Source: a virus
IMG/VR virus record: IMGVR_UViG_3300027852_001419
Location: 1 to 32,908 of that record
Length of the DNA stretch: 32,908 bases
Direction: 5' to 3' (one strand)
Under the pieces are notes generated by a model, which was not told the DNA's origin, did no database searches, and saw only the letters and a program-made list of their open reading frames with translations. Both the position numbers and the translations under genes were made by a program. Below, piece after piece: positions 1 to 8,338 of the stretch. Within the stretch, counting starts at the first letter, position 1, and every line of letters begins with the position of its first letter.

Positions 1-450
1 TCAATGGCTCGTGTAAGCCAGTATATCGAATAGCATCTGAGGCGAGATGCGATTGGGCCTCTCCATATCGAGGGCTGCCGCGATGATTTCAGAGCAGAAC
101 CACCGGCGTTTGTTGTGCCCGCCGAAGGCCAGTACCTGGGACAGGAACACCCCGCGCCAGTCGTACCGCATGCCAATGCGCTGACGGATGAACCCCGCAG
201 CCTCAGTGGGATCGATCGGCATTTCCACCAGGTCCCAATGACCGGGCGTCAGGTGGATCGTCTTTTCGCGGACACCCCCGTCACGGCTGGATGCTGACAA
301 GCACCGGGCCTGGGCCCCAAGATCAGCTCGCCCCTCGATCAACTCGGCGTGGGAGTATTTCCCACCCGTCGCCTTTCGAATAGCCCAGTCCTTTACCCTG
401 CCCCACGGATCGTCAGCGCGCCCTTTGTAGAACGCAATCGTCAACGTCAT
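1..450 (-). CDS. Permuted NlpC/P60-like cysteine peptidase (YiiX-type), phage late gene
   Basis: A 149-residue protein. His34 lies in KYSHAELIEG and Cys119 in RWFCSEIIAA, the His-before-Cys order of the circularly permuted papain/NlpC-P60 fold (YiiX/LRAT-like). These families cleave amide or thioester bonds in cell-wall or lipid substrates; a role in wall processing at lysis is inferred from position only. I chose the ATG at 450 because it forms an ATGA overlap with the stop of the holin gene; a longer open frame exists upstream but merely reads through the holin gene. No signal peptide or membrane segment is visible. It is the last gene of the lysis group seen before the window edge. It could instead act on the incoming-DNA side of infection; the exact substrate cannot be read from sequence. 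Confidence 0.65.
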   Translation of the reverse strand: MTLTIAFYKGRADDPWGRVKDWAIRKATGGKYSHAELIEGRADLGAQARCLSASSRDGGVREKTIHLTPGHWDLVEMPIDPTEAAGFIRQRIGMRYDWRGVFLSQVLAFGGHNKRRWFCSEIIAAALDMERPNRISPQMLFDILAYTSH

Positions 451-812
451 CGGCGAAACCTTTGAATACCGGCAATGCCGAAGATGCTCAGGACAATGGC
501 CCCGGCCCAGGCATCGAGAGGTGGCGGAAGGGCCGCAATGGTCCACGGCTGGGGATAGGCACAATCCGCGCACCACAGCACTGAATAGGCACAGACGGCC
601 CCGAACCAACCGGCCAGAGGCACCGCAAACAGCAGCATCAGCCAGAAGCCCCCTGCCCGCATGAACTCCGGCCGAGTGCGCATGTGCTCCTTGATGATGT
701 CTGCCTTGAGGCGTTCTCGATCACTTTCCTGCTGAACCTTCCGGTCAACTGTGTCGAGAACCCGGTCCAGAGCGCCACCAGTTATCCATTTCAGGAGAGA
801 TCCCCAGATCAT
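447..812 (-). CDS. Holin, GTA-type three-transmembrane family (probable)
   Basis: A 121-residue protein. Residues 1-50 are a charged amphipathic region. A strong membrane segment covers about 56-79, a second hydrophobic stretch about 86-97, and a third about 104-117, ending in a basic tail (QRFRR). This layout matches the three-segment holin family known from gene-transfer agents and Rhodobacterales phages. Holins make the inner-membrane lesion that releases the endolysin. The ATG at 812 overlaps the endolysin stop as ATGA, so I prefer it to the in-frame GTG codons just upstream. The gene order lysin-holin-peptidase fits a lysis cassette. The family call is from overall architecture, not a unique motif. 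Confidence 0.65.
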   Translation of the reverse strand: MIWGSLLKWITGGALDRVLDTVDRKVQQESDRERLKADIIKEHMRTRPEFMRAGGFWLMLLFAVPLAGWFGAVCAYSVLWCADCAYPQPWTIAALPPPLDAWAGAIVLSIFGIAGIQRFRR

Positions 813-1540
813 ACCCACCACCCCCGGAACACATTGCGCAGGCTTGGCTCCTTCTGAGCGTTGAGAGGCGGCAATGCCTTGAGCGCTTTGTGCATCCGCG
901 CACGCGTGACCGGGCCCGAAACACCATCCACGGCCAAACTGCGATCATGCTGGAACTGTCGAACCTCGGTCGGTCCGTACCCGAGCAGGACCAAGGCCGC
1001 GCGGTCATAGCATTGCAGCCGGTGGGCGTATCCATTCAGGCCGCCATTGACCCGACGCGTGACCATCTCGATGTTGCCAGCATCGACGAAACGCTGGGGC
1101 ACCCGAGATGTCCAATACCAGATCACCCCCATCCCCAGCCATTCCGGCTCGGCCAGCGCATCAGGCGTTGCTTCAAAGTCCGGCGCTTCCGGCCAGCGGG
1201 TTTGAGCCCACCCGGTCAGTGCTCGGTAATTCGCCCGGCCTGTGATCTGAATGTAATCGCGGCCCCGCATCCGAAATCCGTCGCCAGCAATTGTGTTCCC
1301 AAGATCGCGGCGCCCTTCATACCTGCGCTGTGCCCGGCTGGGTCCCCAGACCTCATGCGTGTAGCGTAGGTTCAAACTTTCGTGCATCACCTGCCCAAAC
1401 AGCTGGGCAAGATCATGCGGACGAGCAATGCGGGCCTCTGCCTGTGCGGCGCGGCCGAGAACGCCAATCAGCGCCTCCTTCCGGCCCGCATACTTAGAAT
1501 GTCCCGTGATGGCGTGCAGCTGTTCAACGGACAGTTTCAT
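809..1540 (-). CDS. Endolysin, glycoside hydrolase family 19 with C-terminal peptidoglycan-binding repeat
   Basis: A 243-residue protein that should cleave the glycan strands of peptidoglycan. The GH19 core is residues 1-180: GQVMHESLNLRY carries the expected catalytic Glu54, a second Glu follows at 63, and GRDYIQITGRANY near 100 is the family signature. Residues about 192-222 (VRQFQHDRSLAVDGVSG) look like a short PG_binding_1 repeat. There is no signal peptide, so export would depend on the holin. The start ATG at 1540 has a perfect AGGAGG Shine-Dalgarno inside the preceding small gene, and its stop overlaps the holin start. Length and architecture are normal for phage GH19 lysins. Confidence 0.9.
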   Translation of the reverse strand: MKLSVEQLHAITGHSKYAGRKEALIGVLGRAAQAEARIARPHDLAQLFGQVMHESLNLRYTHEVWGPSRAQRRYEGRRDLGNTIAGDGFRMRGRDYIQITGRANYRALTGWAQTRWPEAPDFEATPDALAEPEWLGMGVIWYWTSRVPQRFVDAGNIEMVTRRVNGGLNGYAHRLQCYDRAALVLLGYGPTEVRQFQHDRSLAVDGVSGPVTRARMHKALKALPPLNAQKEPSLRNVFRGWWV

Positions 1541-1664
1541 GTCGCACCTCCTGTTTGAATTTGATGTCAGGGTTCGTGACCACGTGGTAGGCGGCGATGG
1601 CCGCGCAGATCAGCAAGCCAACCAATCGGATGCGAAGGGCGAATGTGACGGGATCATTTGGCAC
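1524..1664 (-). CDS. Small single-span membrane protein in lysis cluster
   Basis: A 46-residue protein starting at GTG (1664), preceded by AAGGGGG at a 6-base spacing. It has a basic N-terminus, one membrane segment at about residues 13-30 (RLVGLLICAAIAAYHVV) and a polar tail rich in charged residues. Its start lies just outside the stop of the upstream membrane protein's frame (11-base overlap) and its end overlaps the endolysin start by 17 bases, which argues for a real, coupled gene. By position it could be an accessory holin, an antiholin or an inner-membrane spanin subunit; nothing in the sequence decides between these. Confidence 0.6.
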   Translation of the reverse strand: MPNDPVTFALRIRLVGLLICAAIAAYHVVTNPDIKFKQEVRHETVR

Positions 1665-2061
1665 TGCGCACCCCCTTGATCTGAGCCCAAAGGCTGATGA
1701 TCTTCTCAGGGTGGCGGATGTATTCGAGAATGGTTTCGCTGATGCCCGCCAACAGGGCCGCAATCGCGACCATGAACGGCTCCTCAGTGATGCCGAACTT
1801 GGCGGCCACAGCCCCAGTTCCGACCCAAGCAACACCCACAGCGGTCCAACCCTTCCAAACGGCCCGGCTAATGGAGCGAAATCCCATGGCCCCGTCAGGG
1901 TGCTGGCGGATCACAAAGGCACCAATCAACATCGCGATCCAGACCGGCCCGCTGTATCCCGTTGCTTGTTCGAGGCCGAGCCCCAGCACCCCTGCAACCA
2001 GATAGCTCTTACCAGTCGCAACGGCAGTGGCAGCGTCAGCTGCCAAGGTTTTCATGTCCAT
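1654..2061 (-). CDS. Phage membrane protein of unknown function (possible holin-like)
   Basis: A 135-residue protein with hydrophobic stretches at about residues 18-31, 38-49 and 70-100, separated by short polar loops and followed by a charged C-terminus. I chose the ATG at 2061, with AAGGG seven bases upstream; an ATG two codons later (2055) is also possible, and a TTG-initiated longer form looks less likely. It lies between two other small membrane proteins just before the endolysin, so a part in lysis timing or membrane disruption is plausible. I do not recognise the family. Confidence 0.6.
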   Translation of the reverse strand: MDMKTLAADAATAVATGKSYLVAGVLGLGLEQATGYSGPVWIAMLIGAFVIRQHPDGAMGFRSISRAVWKGWTAVGVAWVGTGAVAAKFGITEEPFMVAIAALLAGISETILEYIRHPEKIISLWAQIKGVRSAK

Positions 2062-2103
2062 CTCGGACCCTTTCAATTGTGATCTGTGGAGGCGTGCGGC
2101 CTG

Positions 2104-2373
2104 TTATCGGTGGAGCGTTGAATTCCGCCACGCGACGAAACCGATAGCGGCCGACATCCCAACCAGCGCAATTGCACTGTCGATCCGGTAGGCCCAAAAG
2201 ATAACGCCACCGGAAAAGGCAAGTTTCACAACCCACCACGCTTTTCCGAAATGTCCCATGATGGCGGCTATTACCGGGTTGGCCTCGACTGCCCCTCGGG
2301 AAATGGCGCGGTTTGTGCTGACAACATCTGCGACTTGCGCCAGAACGGCGGCAAACAAAGCGAGTTCAAGCAT
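2104..2373 (-). CDS. Small membrane protein, DUF5658-like
   Basis: An 89-residue protein with an N-terminal hydrophobic segment, a motif VADVVSTNRAISRG followed by VEANPVIAAIMG, and two further hydrophobic spans. The D-x-x-S-T...E-x-N-P pattern is that of small bacterial and phage membrane proteins grouped as DUF5658-like; their function is unknown. The start at 2373 is supported by AAGGAG six bases upstream, and it overlaps the end of the preceding gene by eight bases. It belongs to the run of four small membrane proteins upstream of and around the lysin. Confidence 0.65.
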   Translation of the reverse strand: MLELALFAAVLAQVADVVSTNRAISRGAVEANPVIAAIMGHFGKAWWVVKLAFSGGVIFWAYRIDSAIALVGMSAAIGFVAWRNSTLHR

Positions 2374-2776
2374 GTCCATCTCCTTGGATAGGTGTGATCC
2401 CCCAAACCGCCAGAACAGCGTGCGGGTCGTCAGTAACAACGGCAACGATGCGGTCGGGGTCCAGGTGAGCCGGGATTAGGTCTGCCATGTCTGTGACGAG
2501 GACGAATGCAGCTTGTGCTTGCATCACCAGTGCGGGGTCGACACCCTCTGGAAGGCCGCTGGTGGCGATGACCCCCGCAAGAACTTCCGGCTGGGTGACC
2601 CCGGCGATTTGCGCGGCGGTCCAATGGCCCGAGGACAGGCTGTAGGTGCCCCCAACATCGCCTTGATACCCGGCTGCACGGTAGCTGTTCAGGCTTGTTG
2701 CTTTACCCAGCACCACCATGACATGGTTCGCAGCCTCGATAAGCGCCTCAGGCACTCGAACGGTCACGCGTTGCAT
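2366..2776 (-). CDS. Hypothetical phage protein downstream of adhesin gene
   Basis: A 136-residue, largely soluble protein. Its N-terminus reads QRVTVRVPEALIEAANHVM; the middle (about 35-60) is rich in Gly, Ser and Tyr, and the C-terminal half is hydrophobic and acidic (TDMADLIPAHLDPDRIVAVV). The start codon overlaps the stop of the adhesin-like gene as TGATG, so the two are translationally coupled. By position it may be a chaperone or accessory subunit for the product of that gene, but no known motif supports this. I do not recognise the family. Confidence 0.7.
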   Translation of the reverse strand: MQRVTVRVPEALIEAANHVMVVLGKATSLNSYRAAGYQGDVGGTYSLSSGHWTAAQIAGVTQPEVLAGVIATSGLPEGVDPALVMQAQAAFVLVTDMADLIPAHLDPDRIVAVVTDDPHAVLAVWGITPIQGDGHA

Positions 2777-3891
2777 CAGATCGTTCTCCCTTGCATGGCA
2801 GCAAACGCTGAGCGGCTCTGTTCGACTGTGGTGTCGGGCAATACGGTGTCAAAAATCGCAAATCCCGCAATCGTGCCAGAAAAGAAGCGGCTTGTTCCAT
2901 TTCGACATCCAACGAACAACGGCCAGTTTCCAAAGCTCCCGGTGCCCAGGTCAGACGTGTTGGAAACCTCCACGTCGTCCACCTGAAAGCGCAAAACGTC
3001 AGTGCTGATTTTCGAGATGCCCGTCAGAACGGCGGTCTTAGGAGCGACATGTCCAGTTTGCGAAACGGCGACATCGTTCGTCCCGTGAACTGCGAATCCG
3101 AATTTTGCCTGCGCTGCGCCCGGCGGCGCGTTGAACTGGAAGCTGCCTTCATTCCCAAAATACGAAGTGCTGAACTCCAGCGGATAGCCGGTTGCCGCAT
3201 CGCTGTCCTTGGTCAAAGCGATCATGGCCGTAATCTCGTCGGCGTGGCTCAGATCGACGCTTCCAACGGTCCGCAGGTAGTCGTCAATGCCGTCAAACCA
3301 CAGCCCACCAAGCGCGCGAGTCGGGCGAAAGTCGTCGTTCACGCCTTGGGTCAGGTGGTGGCCAGTGACTTCGCGGAAAGATACATTAGAGATATGTACG
3401 TCCGTCGCACCACCAAGCCGCTTTATCTCAGGCAACACACTATCACAATGATAGTAGACCCGGTGTGATCCTGCTTCGGTGATGTAAGGTCCGGTGATTC
3501 CTACTCGCACACTACCAGAGGGGCCTGCGCCCACCGTCACATCAACCTGATACAGCTTCCCAATCTCCAAAGCCACGCCAAGAATACGGACGGACGCATA
3601 GTCCCCCGTAGTGCTAAACACGCGATAATCGTTTACCCCGAGAGCTTCGGCCTCGCCGCGCAGATCAACATTTGTGTGATCCCACAGTTCCGATCCAAGC
3701 GTCCGCTGCGGATCAAGAACCAGAGCGACCGGGTCGCCAATTCCAGCCGGGATCAACCCCGCTGTGTCCTGAAACATGGTGGCGTTTGCGAAACCCCATG
3801 CGACGAAGGGCTTGGTGGCGAGGATACGCATGAAGGGGGAGCGCCCCCGCCCAAACGGCGAAGCACCACCGCCTGTGAACGGGCTATGCAT
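2776..3891 (-). CDS. Virion adhesin-like protein: LamG/concanavalin-A-like lectin with an inserted jelly-roll-like module
   Basis: A 371-residue protein. Residues 1-35 are a Gly/Pro-rich linker (SPFTGGGASPFGRGRSPF) as in other phage surface proteins. Residues about 85-178 resemble the carbohydrate-binding beta-sandwich seen in many alphaproteobacterial phage proteins (pattern Y-x-V-D-V-T-V, then V-R-V-G-I-T, ending HISNVSFREV). Residues about 195-362 match a LamG/ConA-like domain, opening with GLWFDGIDDYL and closing with IAGFAIFDTVLP. A role in host-surface binding is inferred. The DNA for the middle module (about 3350-3650) is visibly richer in A and T than its flanks. The start overlaps the preceding gene's end by eight bases. 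Confidence 0.7.
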   Translation of the reverse strand: MHSPFTGGGASPFGRGRSPFMRILATKPFVAWGFANATMFQDTAGLIPAGIGDPVALVLDPQRTLGSELWDHTNVDLRGEAEALGVNDYRVFSTTGDYASVRILGVALEIGKLYQVDVTVGAGPSGSVRVGITGPYITEAGSHRVYYHCDSVLPEIKRLGGATDVHISNVSFREVTGHHLTQGVNDDFRPTRALGGLWFDGIDDYLRTVGSVDLSHADEITAMIALTKDSDAATGYPLEFSTSYFGNEGSFQFNAPPGAAQAKFGFAVHGTNDVAVSQTGHVAPKTAVLTGISKISTDVLRFQVDDVEVSNTSDLGTGSFGNWPLFVGCRNGTSRFFSGTIAGFAIFDTVLPDTTVEQSRSAFAAMQGRTI

Positions 3892-4165
3892 GGCTGACCA
3901 TCACCTCCGCATCGCCTTCGGCACAGAACGTGAAGACACGCTTTGCATTCGGAATGCCTGGAAACAGTTCGGACATAGTTTTTGCTTCGCCCTGAGTGGG
4001 TAAGTAAATGAACATTTCTTCGACGTTCGGTGCGTTTTCATCGATCGAAGCACCAACCCAAACGGCCCAAACAGACTTGTTTTGAAAGGTGATCGCTGCA
4101 ACGTCTGAATTGGTAATTTGTGTCACCGCGCCCATAGGGCTGATGACTGGACCATGCTGTGCCAT
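3884..4165 (-). CDS. Hypothetical small structural-region protein
   Basis: A 93-residue soluble protein lying between the baseplate hub gene D and the adhesin-like gene. It begins MAQHGPVISPMGAV and contains FQNKSVWAVWVGAS, with a mixed beta-like pattern and no membrane segment or signal peptide. The ATG at 4165 has an AAGGAGG ribosome-binding site. Its place after D, where P2-like phages with a lambda-like late operon put extra fibres, suggests a virion or fibre-attachment role, but this is only positional. The family is not recognised. Confidence 0.7.
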   Translation of the reverse strand: MAQHGPVISPMGAVTQITNSDVAAITFQNKSVWAVWVGASIDENAPNVEEMFIYLPTQGEAKTMSELFPGIPNAKRVFTFCAEGDAEVMVSHA

Positions 4166-4175
4166 TTCGGCCTCC

Positions 4176-5177
4176 TTAGAAAATCTTGCTCTTTACGGTA
4201 ACGTTCGTCGTTGAACCGCCTGAACGCTGATAGGTGTGTGTGACGCCGTCGATGCGATAGCCGCCATCGATACCCAGGCGCGCGCCAATGAGTGCTAGGG
4301 CACCCTCGGGCTGGGCGAATGGGGTCAGTTCCATCGAAACAGTCCCTTCGCCCTGATCGCGTTCCATCTCGGCCTTGAGCGCATCGGCCTTATGCTCGGC
4401 GGCTTTCTCGTTGGGGGCTTCAAAGGTGCCAATACCCTTCACCCCGGCACCCTCAATTTCAGCCTCGCGCGTGACCTTCTTCCACTCGCCTGCCTTCTGG
4501 TCAAAGTACCTAACCTCGATGACCCGGTATCGGGGGCGGCTTGATCTTGGGGCCACGTCCCAGGTGTGCAGGTTCACCCCACGCGCGGCCAATACGGTCG
4601 GCATTGGCTGGCCCGAGGGGGTTTCACCGCTGTTGCGAACGGCAAAGACCGCCGTGTCGTTCCGAAACTTGAAGGTGGCGCCAACCTCTTTGGCGAGGCG
4701 CTGGCTGAAGGATATGAAATCCTCGCTGTCCATGGCCTCATAGTCGCGTTCCATGGTCTTGTAGATCTCGGCGATGCGGAAATCTGTCACCCCCACGGCG
4801 CTTCCAGCCGCGATGATGATCTGCTCAACCGTCATGTCGTCGAAGTGGCGGCGCTGTGGTTCTCGCACCTGGCTTGCAACATCGATGCCCTTGCAGGTGA
4901 CGGTCAGGCGAGTACCACCCCGCCCGCCGGAACTGCGAACCTTCTCAACAGTCCCGGAGAACAGAGGTGCTGGAAACGGCTTACCCAGCAGCACCTTTGC
5001 TGAACTGCCGATTGGCGGCATCTGCAACAAACCTTGGCCGTCATCAAACACAATGGTCGCGACATCTGTTGAGGTGCCGGCCTTATCGGTGATCGTCACC
5101 CGTTCGATCATGGCGGTCACAGAGTTCGCCAATGGCGCCCCAGCAAGGGCGACCACCAGTCTCGCTTGATTTTTCAT
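4176..5177 (-). CDS. D: Baseplate hub protein D (P2 late-control D / gp27-like)
   Basis: A 333-residue protein of the P2 gpD family, which forms the trimeric hub of the contractile tail that holds the spike V and joins the tube to the baseplate. Family-typical segments are visible: an early beta-rich domain (IERVTITDKAG, LFSGTVEKVRSSGG), a central FDDMTVEQIIIAAG followed by DSEDFISFSQRLAKEVG, and a C-terminal YRIDGVTHTYQRSGG. The order T-U-X-D is that of P2. It begins with ATG at 5177, four bases after the stop of X. Confidence 0.92.
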   Translation of the reverse strand: MKNQARLVVALAGAPLANSVTAMIERVTITDKAGTSTDVATIVFDDGQGLLQMPPIGSSAKVLLGKPFPAPLFSGTVEKVRSSGGRGGTRLTVTCKGIDVASQVREPQRRHFDDMTVEQIIIAAGSAVGVTDFRIAEIYKTMERDYEAMDSEDFISFSQRLAKEVGATFKFRNDTAVFAVRNSGETPSGQPMPTVLAARGVNLHTWDVAPRSSRPRYRVIEVRYFDQKAGEWKKVTREAEIEGAGVKGIGTFEAPNEKAAEHKADALKAEMERDQGEGTVSMELTPFAQPEGALALIGARLGIDGGYRIDGVTHTYQRSGGSTTNVTVKSKIF

Positions 5178-5180
5178 GGC

Positions 5181-5408
5181 TCAATCCCACAAAGAGATGA
5201 CTTGGACTTCATCCGACACAACTTCGCTAACGCGCGGGATTAGGATGACCTCCCCATGAGGCAGGTACACCGAAGCACCAAGGCCGGGGTTCAGTTCCAA
5301 GACACGCTCGATCCGGCCCGCTGTGGGCGACTGATCCAAAGACCACAGAAAGCGGGAAAGCGTCAGGCCCTCAGACGGAACCTGAACACGGTCGATGGTG
5401 TCGGTCAT
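5181..5408 (-). CDS. X: Tail protein X (P2 gpX, LysM-like)
   Basis: A 75-residue protein of the P2 gpX family, small LysM-like proteins that sit at the baseplate-tube interface. The pattern of an early Thr-Leu-Ser-Arg-Phe-Leu-Trp segment, then RIERVLELNPGLG and LPHGEVILIP, matches the LysM-type fold (Leu-x-x-Asn-Pro-Gly-Leu, then Leu-Pro-x-Gly). Its start overlaps the end of U (ATGA), and D follows three bases later, so U, X and D are translated together. Confidence 0.92.
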   Translation of the reverse strand: MTDTIDRVQVPSEGLTLSRFLWSLDQSPTAGRIERVLELNPGLGASVYLPHGEVILIPRVSEVVSDEVQVISLWD

Positions 5409-5827
5409 GAGAGGAGCCCCGCAATGATATTGAACAGGCCGAACGCACTGGGGCGCCCTGCCCGTTGCAGGTTGATCTGCACATCAATGCGGTTGCCGAC
5501 GCCGTTCGTCCCCAGGTGGCTGTGTTTCTCAGTCACATCGAGAACCGCAAACCAGCCCAACACCGCCCCGTCACCCCGCAGGAGGTTCTGTGGCTTTCCG
5601 CTGGCCCGCATGGACTGCAACAGGTTCAGCTCGTCCATTCCCCCAATCGCTTCCGGGAAGATGGACCCTTTGAGGCGCATCGTTGTCGTGCCCTCACCGA
5701 CGTATTCCAGCGGTGGCTCCTTCCCAAGGATCGGCTTGGCTGCATAGTCGGTGGCAGATTTGCGTGTGACCCCGTCCACGTTGAAAGGGGTCACATCGAT
5801 TTTCAAAGGCCCGAGGTGGTACAGCAT
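5405..5827 (-). CDS. U: Tail protein U (P2 gpU)
   Basis: A 140-residue protein of the P2 gpU family. Recognisable features are the N-terminal beta strand around PLKIDVTPFNVD, the central YVGEGTTTMRLKGSIFPEAIGG, and GDGAVLGWFAVLDVTEKHSHL, the usual hallmark of the family. U is needed for baseplate and tail-tip assembly. The gene follows the tape measure directly, as in P2, and is coupled to X through an overlapping stop and start. Confidence 0.92.
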   Translation of the reverse strand: MLYHLGPLKIDVTPFNVDGVTRKSATDYAAKPILGKEPPLEYVGEGTTTMRLKGSIFPEAIGGMDELNLLQSMRASGKPQNLLRGDGAVLGWFAVLDVTEKHSHLGTNGVGNRIDVQINLQRAGRPSAFGLFNIIAGLLS

Positions 5828-8338
5828 CTAGGTCTCCGTCTGGATGTGAAGTCCGGCGATTGCATCATTCACGGCGCCCATCAGCTCATCCGCCAGTTGG
5901 GCGCCGTTTTGTGCGGCCGTCACGATCTGTTCGATGTGAATGGATACAGGACCACCAGAAGGGGCCGGTGTAGAAGCCGACGACAAGCGAGATGAAGGTG
6001 TGACCGATCCTCCCATGCCGTCGAGAATGTCACGGGTCTGACGGGCGGTGTTGACCCACCCTCCCCGTCCAAACTCAACAAGCTCCGGACCTTCCTCACC
6101 GACAAGCGTGCGCTTGCCAACCTGGATGCGGCCTCCGGTCGCCTTGGCATCTTCCACAACAGGTGATCCACTATCACCGCGCCAATAATCGCGAGAAAGC
6201 CACTTCGGCCTGGAAACCACGCTGCCTAGATCAATGTTGCCGATGGCGGACTTGATCATCGCCGGAATGGTCTTCACCCACTCGATCAGTTCAAGGACCT
6301 TTGCCTTCATGCCATCGAGCAGGCTTTGGATGATCTCCTGCCCCTTGGTCAGCATCTTGGCAGGCAATTCGCCGATGGGCTTCAAGATGCCCGCGACAAT
6401 TTCCGCTGTCCGGTTTCTGACATTGGCTTTGTCGGTGTCAGTCAGGATATCCCGTTCGAAGAAACCACCAAGCCATTCACCGAACGCCGCCAGGCCGATC
6501 TTCGCCTTGTCGGCCAACCAAGTGATGGCACTTTTCAGGCCACGAAAGCCCATAGCGAGGACGCGGACAGGGCCACTCAGGTGGTTGATCACAGGACGTA
6601 GGGTTTCGAATGCAGGCCCAAGGCCAACCTTCACCCCATCAGCGACACCCAATACGGTTGCCTTGATCAAGTCCCACTTTTTCCAAAGGTAATACCCAGC
6701 AGCTGCAACCGCGGTCACAGCGATGGCAATTCCCCCCCACACCGGAGCGGTGATCCCAGCAATCGCACCGCCGACTGCCGCGAGCGTGCCGGTAACAGCA
6801 CCCCATGCGGCCCCCATGCCAGGCACAGCCAAAGCCACACCCTTGATGCCAGCACGAAGACGGGAGAACACTCCAACCTGTTTCCCAGCAGCGCCCGCAA
6901 GCGCCCCTTGGTATCGGATGCTTTCAACGGCAGCGAACCGCGCGCCCAAGGCCGCCCGCCCAACCGTGTTGAACCCCAACGACAGCATGGACAGCGCACC
7001 ACCACGCCCCAAGAGACCAATGAACTTGAGCCCATTCACAGCCACCTTGAAGGCAATGACCGACGCGGCAGCCTTGACCACATTGGAAATCAGCTCTGGA
7101 TGAGCCTCAGCAAAAGCGGTCATTTTCTCAACGACCGGCATGATCGTTTCCAGCAAGTCAGAAAGAGCCGGGATTAGCGCCGTTCCAATGGTGATCTTGA
7201 GGTTTTCCAGCACGTTGCTGAAACGCTGTGTCTTGGCCCCGAATGTCTGCGTGCGAACTTCGAACTCCTTAAAGGCAGAGCCCGCGTATTCGGTTGTGTC
7301 AGCAACCGCACCAACGGCCTCGTCAAAGAAATCTAGATTCGTCGAGATGGAGCCCAAAGCGCGAGCCTCGTCACCAAACAAATCGCTCGAAACTGATTTT
7401 TGAACCTCGGCTGGCAGCTGCGAAATAGCAGCAATCACGCGGCGGGTAGTCCCAATCGCATCTTCTTGCATGTCTCTCTGGACTTGAGAGGCTTCCAGAC
7501 CAAGTCTGGCATAAGCTGCCGCTTGTCGCTTAGTTGCACTATCACCGCGCGTCAGGGCTTTCGCCATATTGCGGAAAGAGGTCGAGGCAACGTCAGCACC
7601 ATGACCGGAGGCGATCATTGCGGAGCCTAGCGCCAATGCCTGCTCTTGTGAAAACCCAGCTTGGCTCGCGTCCGACGCGATCCGTGTCCAGAAATTCATC
7701 AAGTCCGGGGCGCTCGACGCCATGTTATTCGATAGGTGGTTCATCGCATCAGAGAGCAAGACCGCTTCCTCATACGACATACCATAAGACTTTTGCATCG
7801 CCGCCAGCATCGCGCCGGTTTCCTCGGCAGACGAACCGAAAGCAACAGCGATTTTGGCCGCAGTTTCAGTCATCCGCAAAAGACTGTCGCTAGCAAAGCC
7901 AGCTTCACCGGCTGCAGCCGCAATCTCCGAAAGTTCACGGATCGAAAGTGGAACTTGCATGGATAGTTCTTTCAAGCCCTCTTGAAAGGACGTAAATGCG
8001 ATCCGCCCGGATTCTGTAGTGGTATCGAAATCATCGACGACCTTCTTCACGTCGGCCATTGCGCTTTCGAAATCCATAGCCGCCCGCACAGGGGCGCCGA
8101 TAGCTGCACGCAGGGCATAGAACCCAGCCACAGCGTCGACCATTCCGCCCCGCGCACGTGCAAGGGCCTGATCGTTACGCTCAATCCCCGCAGCCAAGCG
8201 AGAACCGAAGTCGCCACCACCGACGCGGCGACCTGCGCGATCGATACCCATGATCCCGCCAGCAATGCGCTTGGCGGGACCGGTCACCTGGTCAACGAGA
8301 CGGGCGACCAGAGTGCTTGTCATTTTCCGACCGGCCAT
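5828..8338 (-). CDS. T: Tail tape measure protein T (TP901-like core)
   Basis: An 836-residue protein that sets tail length and is threaded through the tube. A TP901-type core occupies roughly residues 85-420 (AMDFESAMADVKKVV, then LSMQVPLSIRELSEIAAAAG). Hydrophobic segments lie at about 420-445 and 500-555 and should help DNA cross the membrane. The C-terminus carries KRTLVGEEGPELVEFG, common in tape measures. I place the start at the ATG at 8338, which overlaps the stop of the E' frame as TGATG and has a GGGGGG stretch upstream; an adjacent GTG at 8341 is in the same frame. Its length predicts a medium-length contractile tail. Confidence 0.92.
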   Translation of the reverse strand: MAGRKMTSTLVARLVDQVTGPAKRIAGGIMGIDRAGRRVGGGDFGSRLAAGIERNDQALARARGGMVDAVAGFYALRAAIGAPVRAAMDFESAMADVKKVVDDFDTTTESGRIAFTSFQEGLKELSMQVPLSIRELSEIAAAAGEAGFASDSLLRMTETAAKIAVAFGSSAEETGAMLAAMQKSYGMSYEEAVLLSDAMNHLSNNMASSAPDLMNFWTRIASDASQAGFSQEQALALGSAMIASGHGADVASTSFRNMAKALTRGDSATKRQAAAYARLGLEASQVQRDMQEDAIGTTRRVIAAISQLPAEVQKSVSSDLFGDEARALGSISTNLDFFDEAVGAVADTTEYAGSAFKEFEVRTQTFGAKTQRFSNVLENLKITIGTALIPALSDLLETIMPVVEKMTAFAEAHPELISNVVKAAASVIAFKVAVNGLKFIGLLGRGGALSMLSLGFNTVGRAALGARFAAVESIRYQGALAGAAGKQVGVFSRLRAGIKGVALAVPGMGAAWGAVTGTLAAVGGAIAGITAPVWGGIAIAVTAVAAAGYYLWKKWDLIKATVLGVADGVKVGLGPAFETLRPVINHLSGPVRVLAMGFRGLKSAITWLADKAKIGLAAFGEWLGGFFERDILTDTDKANVRNRTAEIVAGILKPIGELPAKMLTKGQEIIQSLLDGMKAKVLELIEWVKTIPAMIKSAIGNIDLGSVVSRPKWLSRDYWRGDSGSPVVEDAKATGGRIQVGKRTLVGEEGPELVEFGRGGWVNTARQTRDILDGMGGSVTPSSRLSSASTPAPSGGPVSIHIEQIVTAAQNGAQLADELMGAVNDAIAGLHIQTET

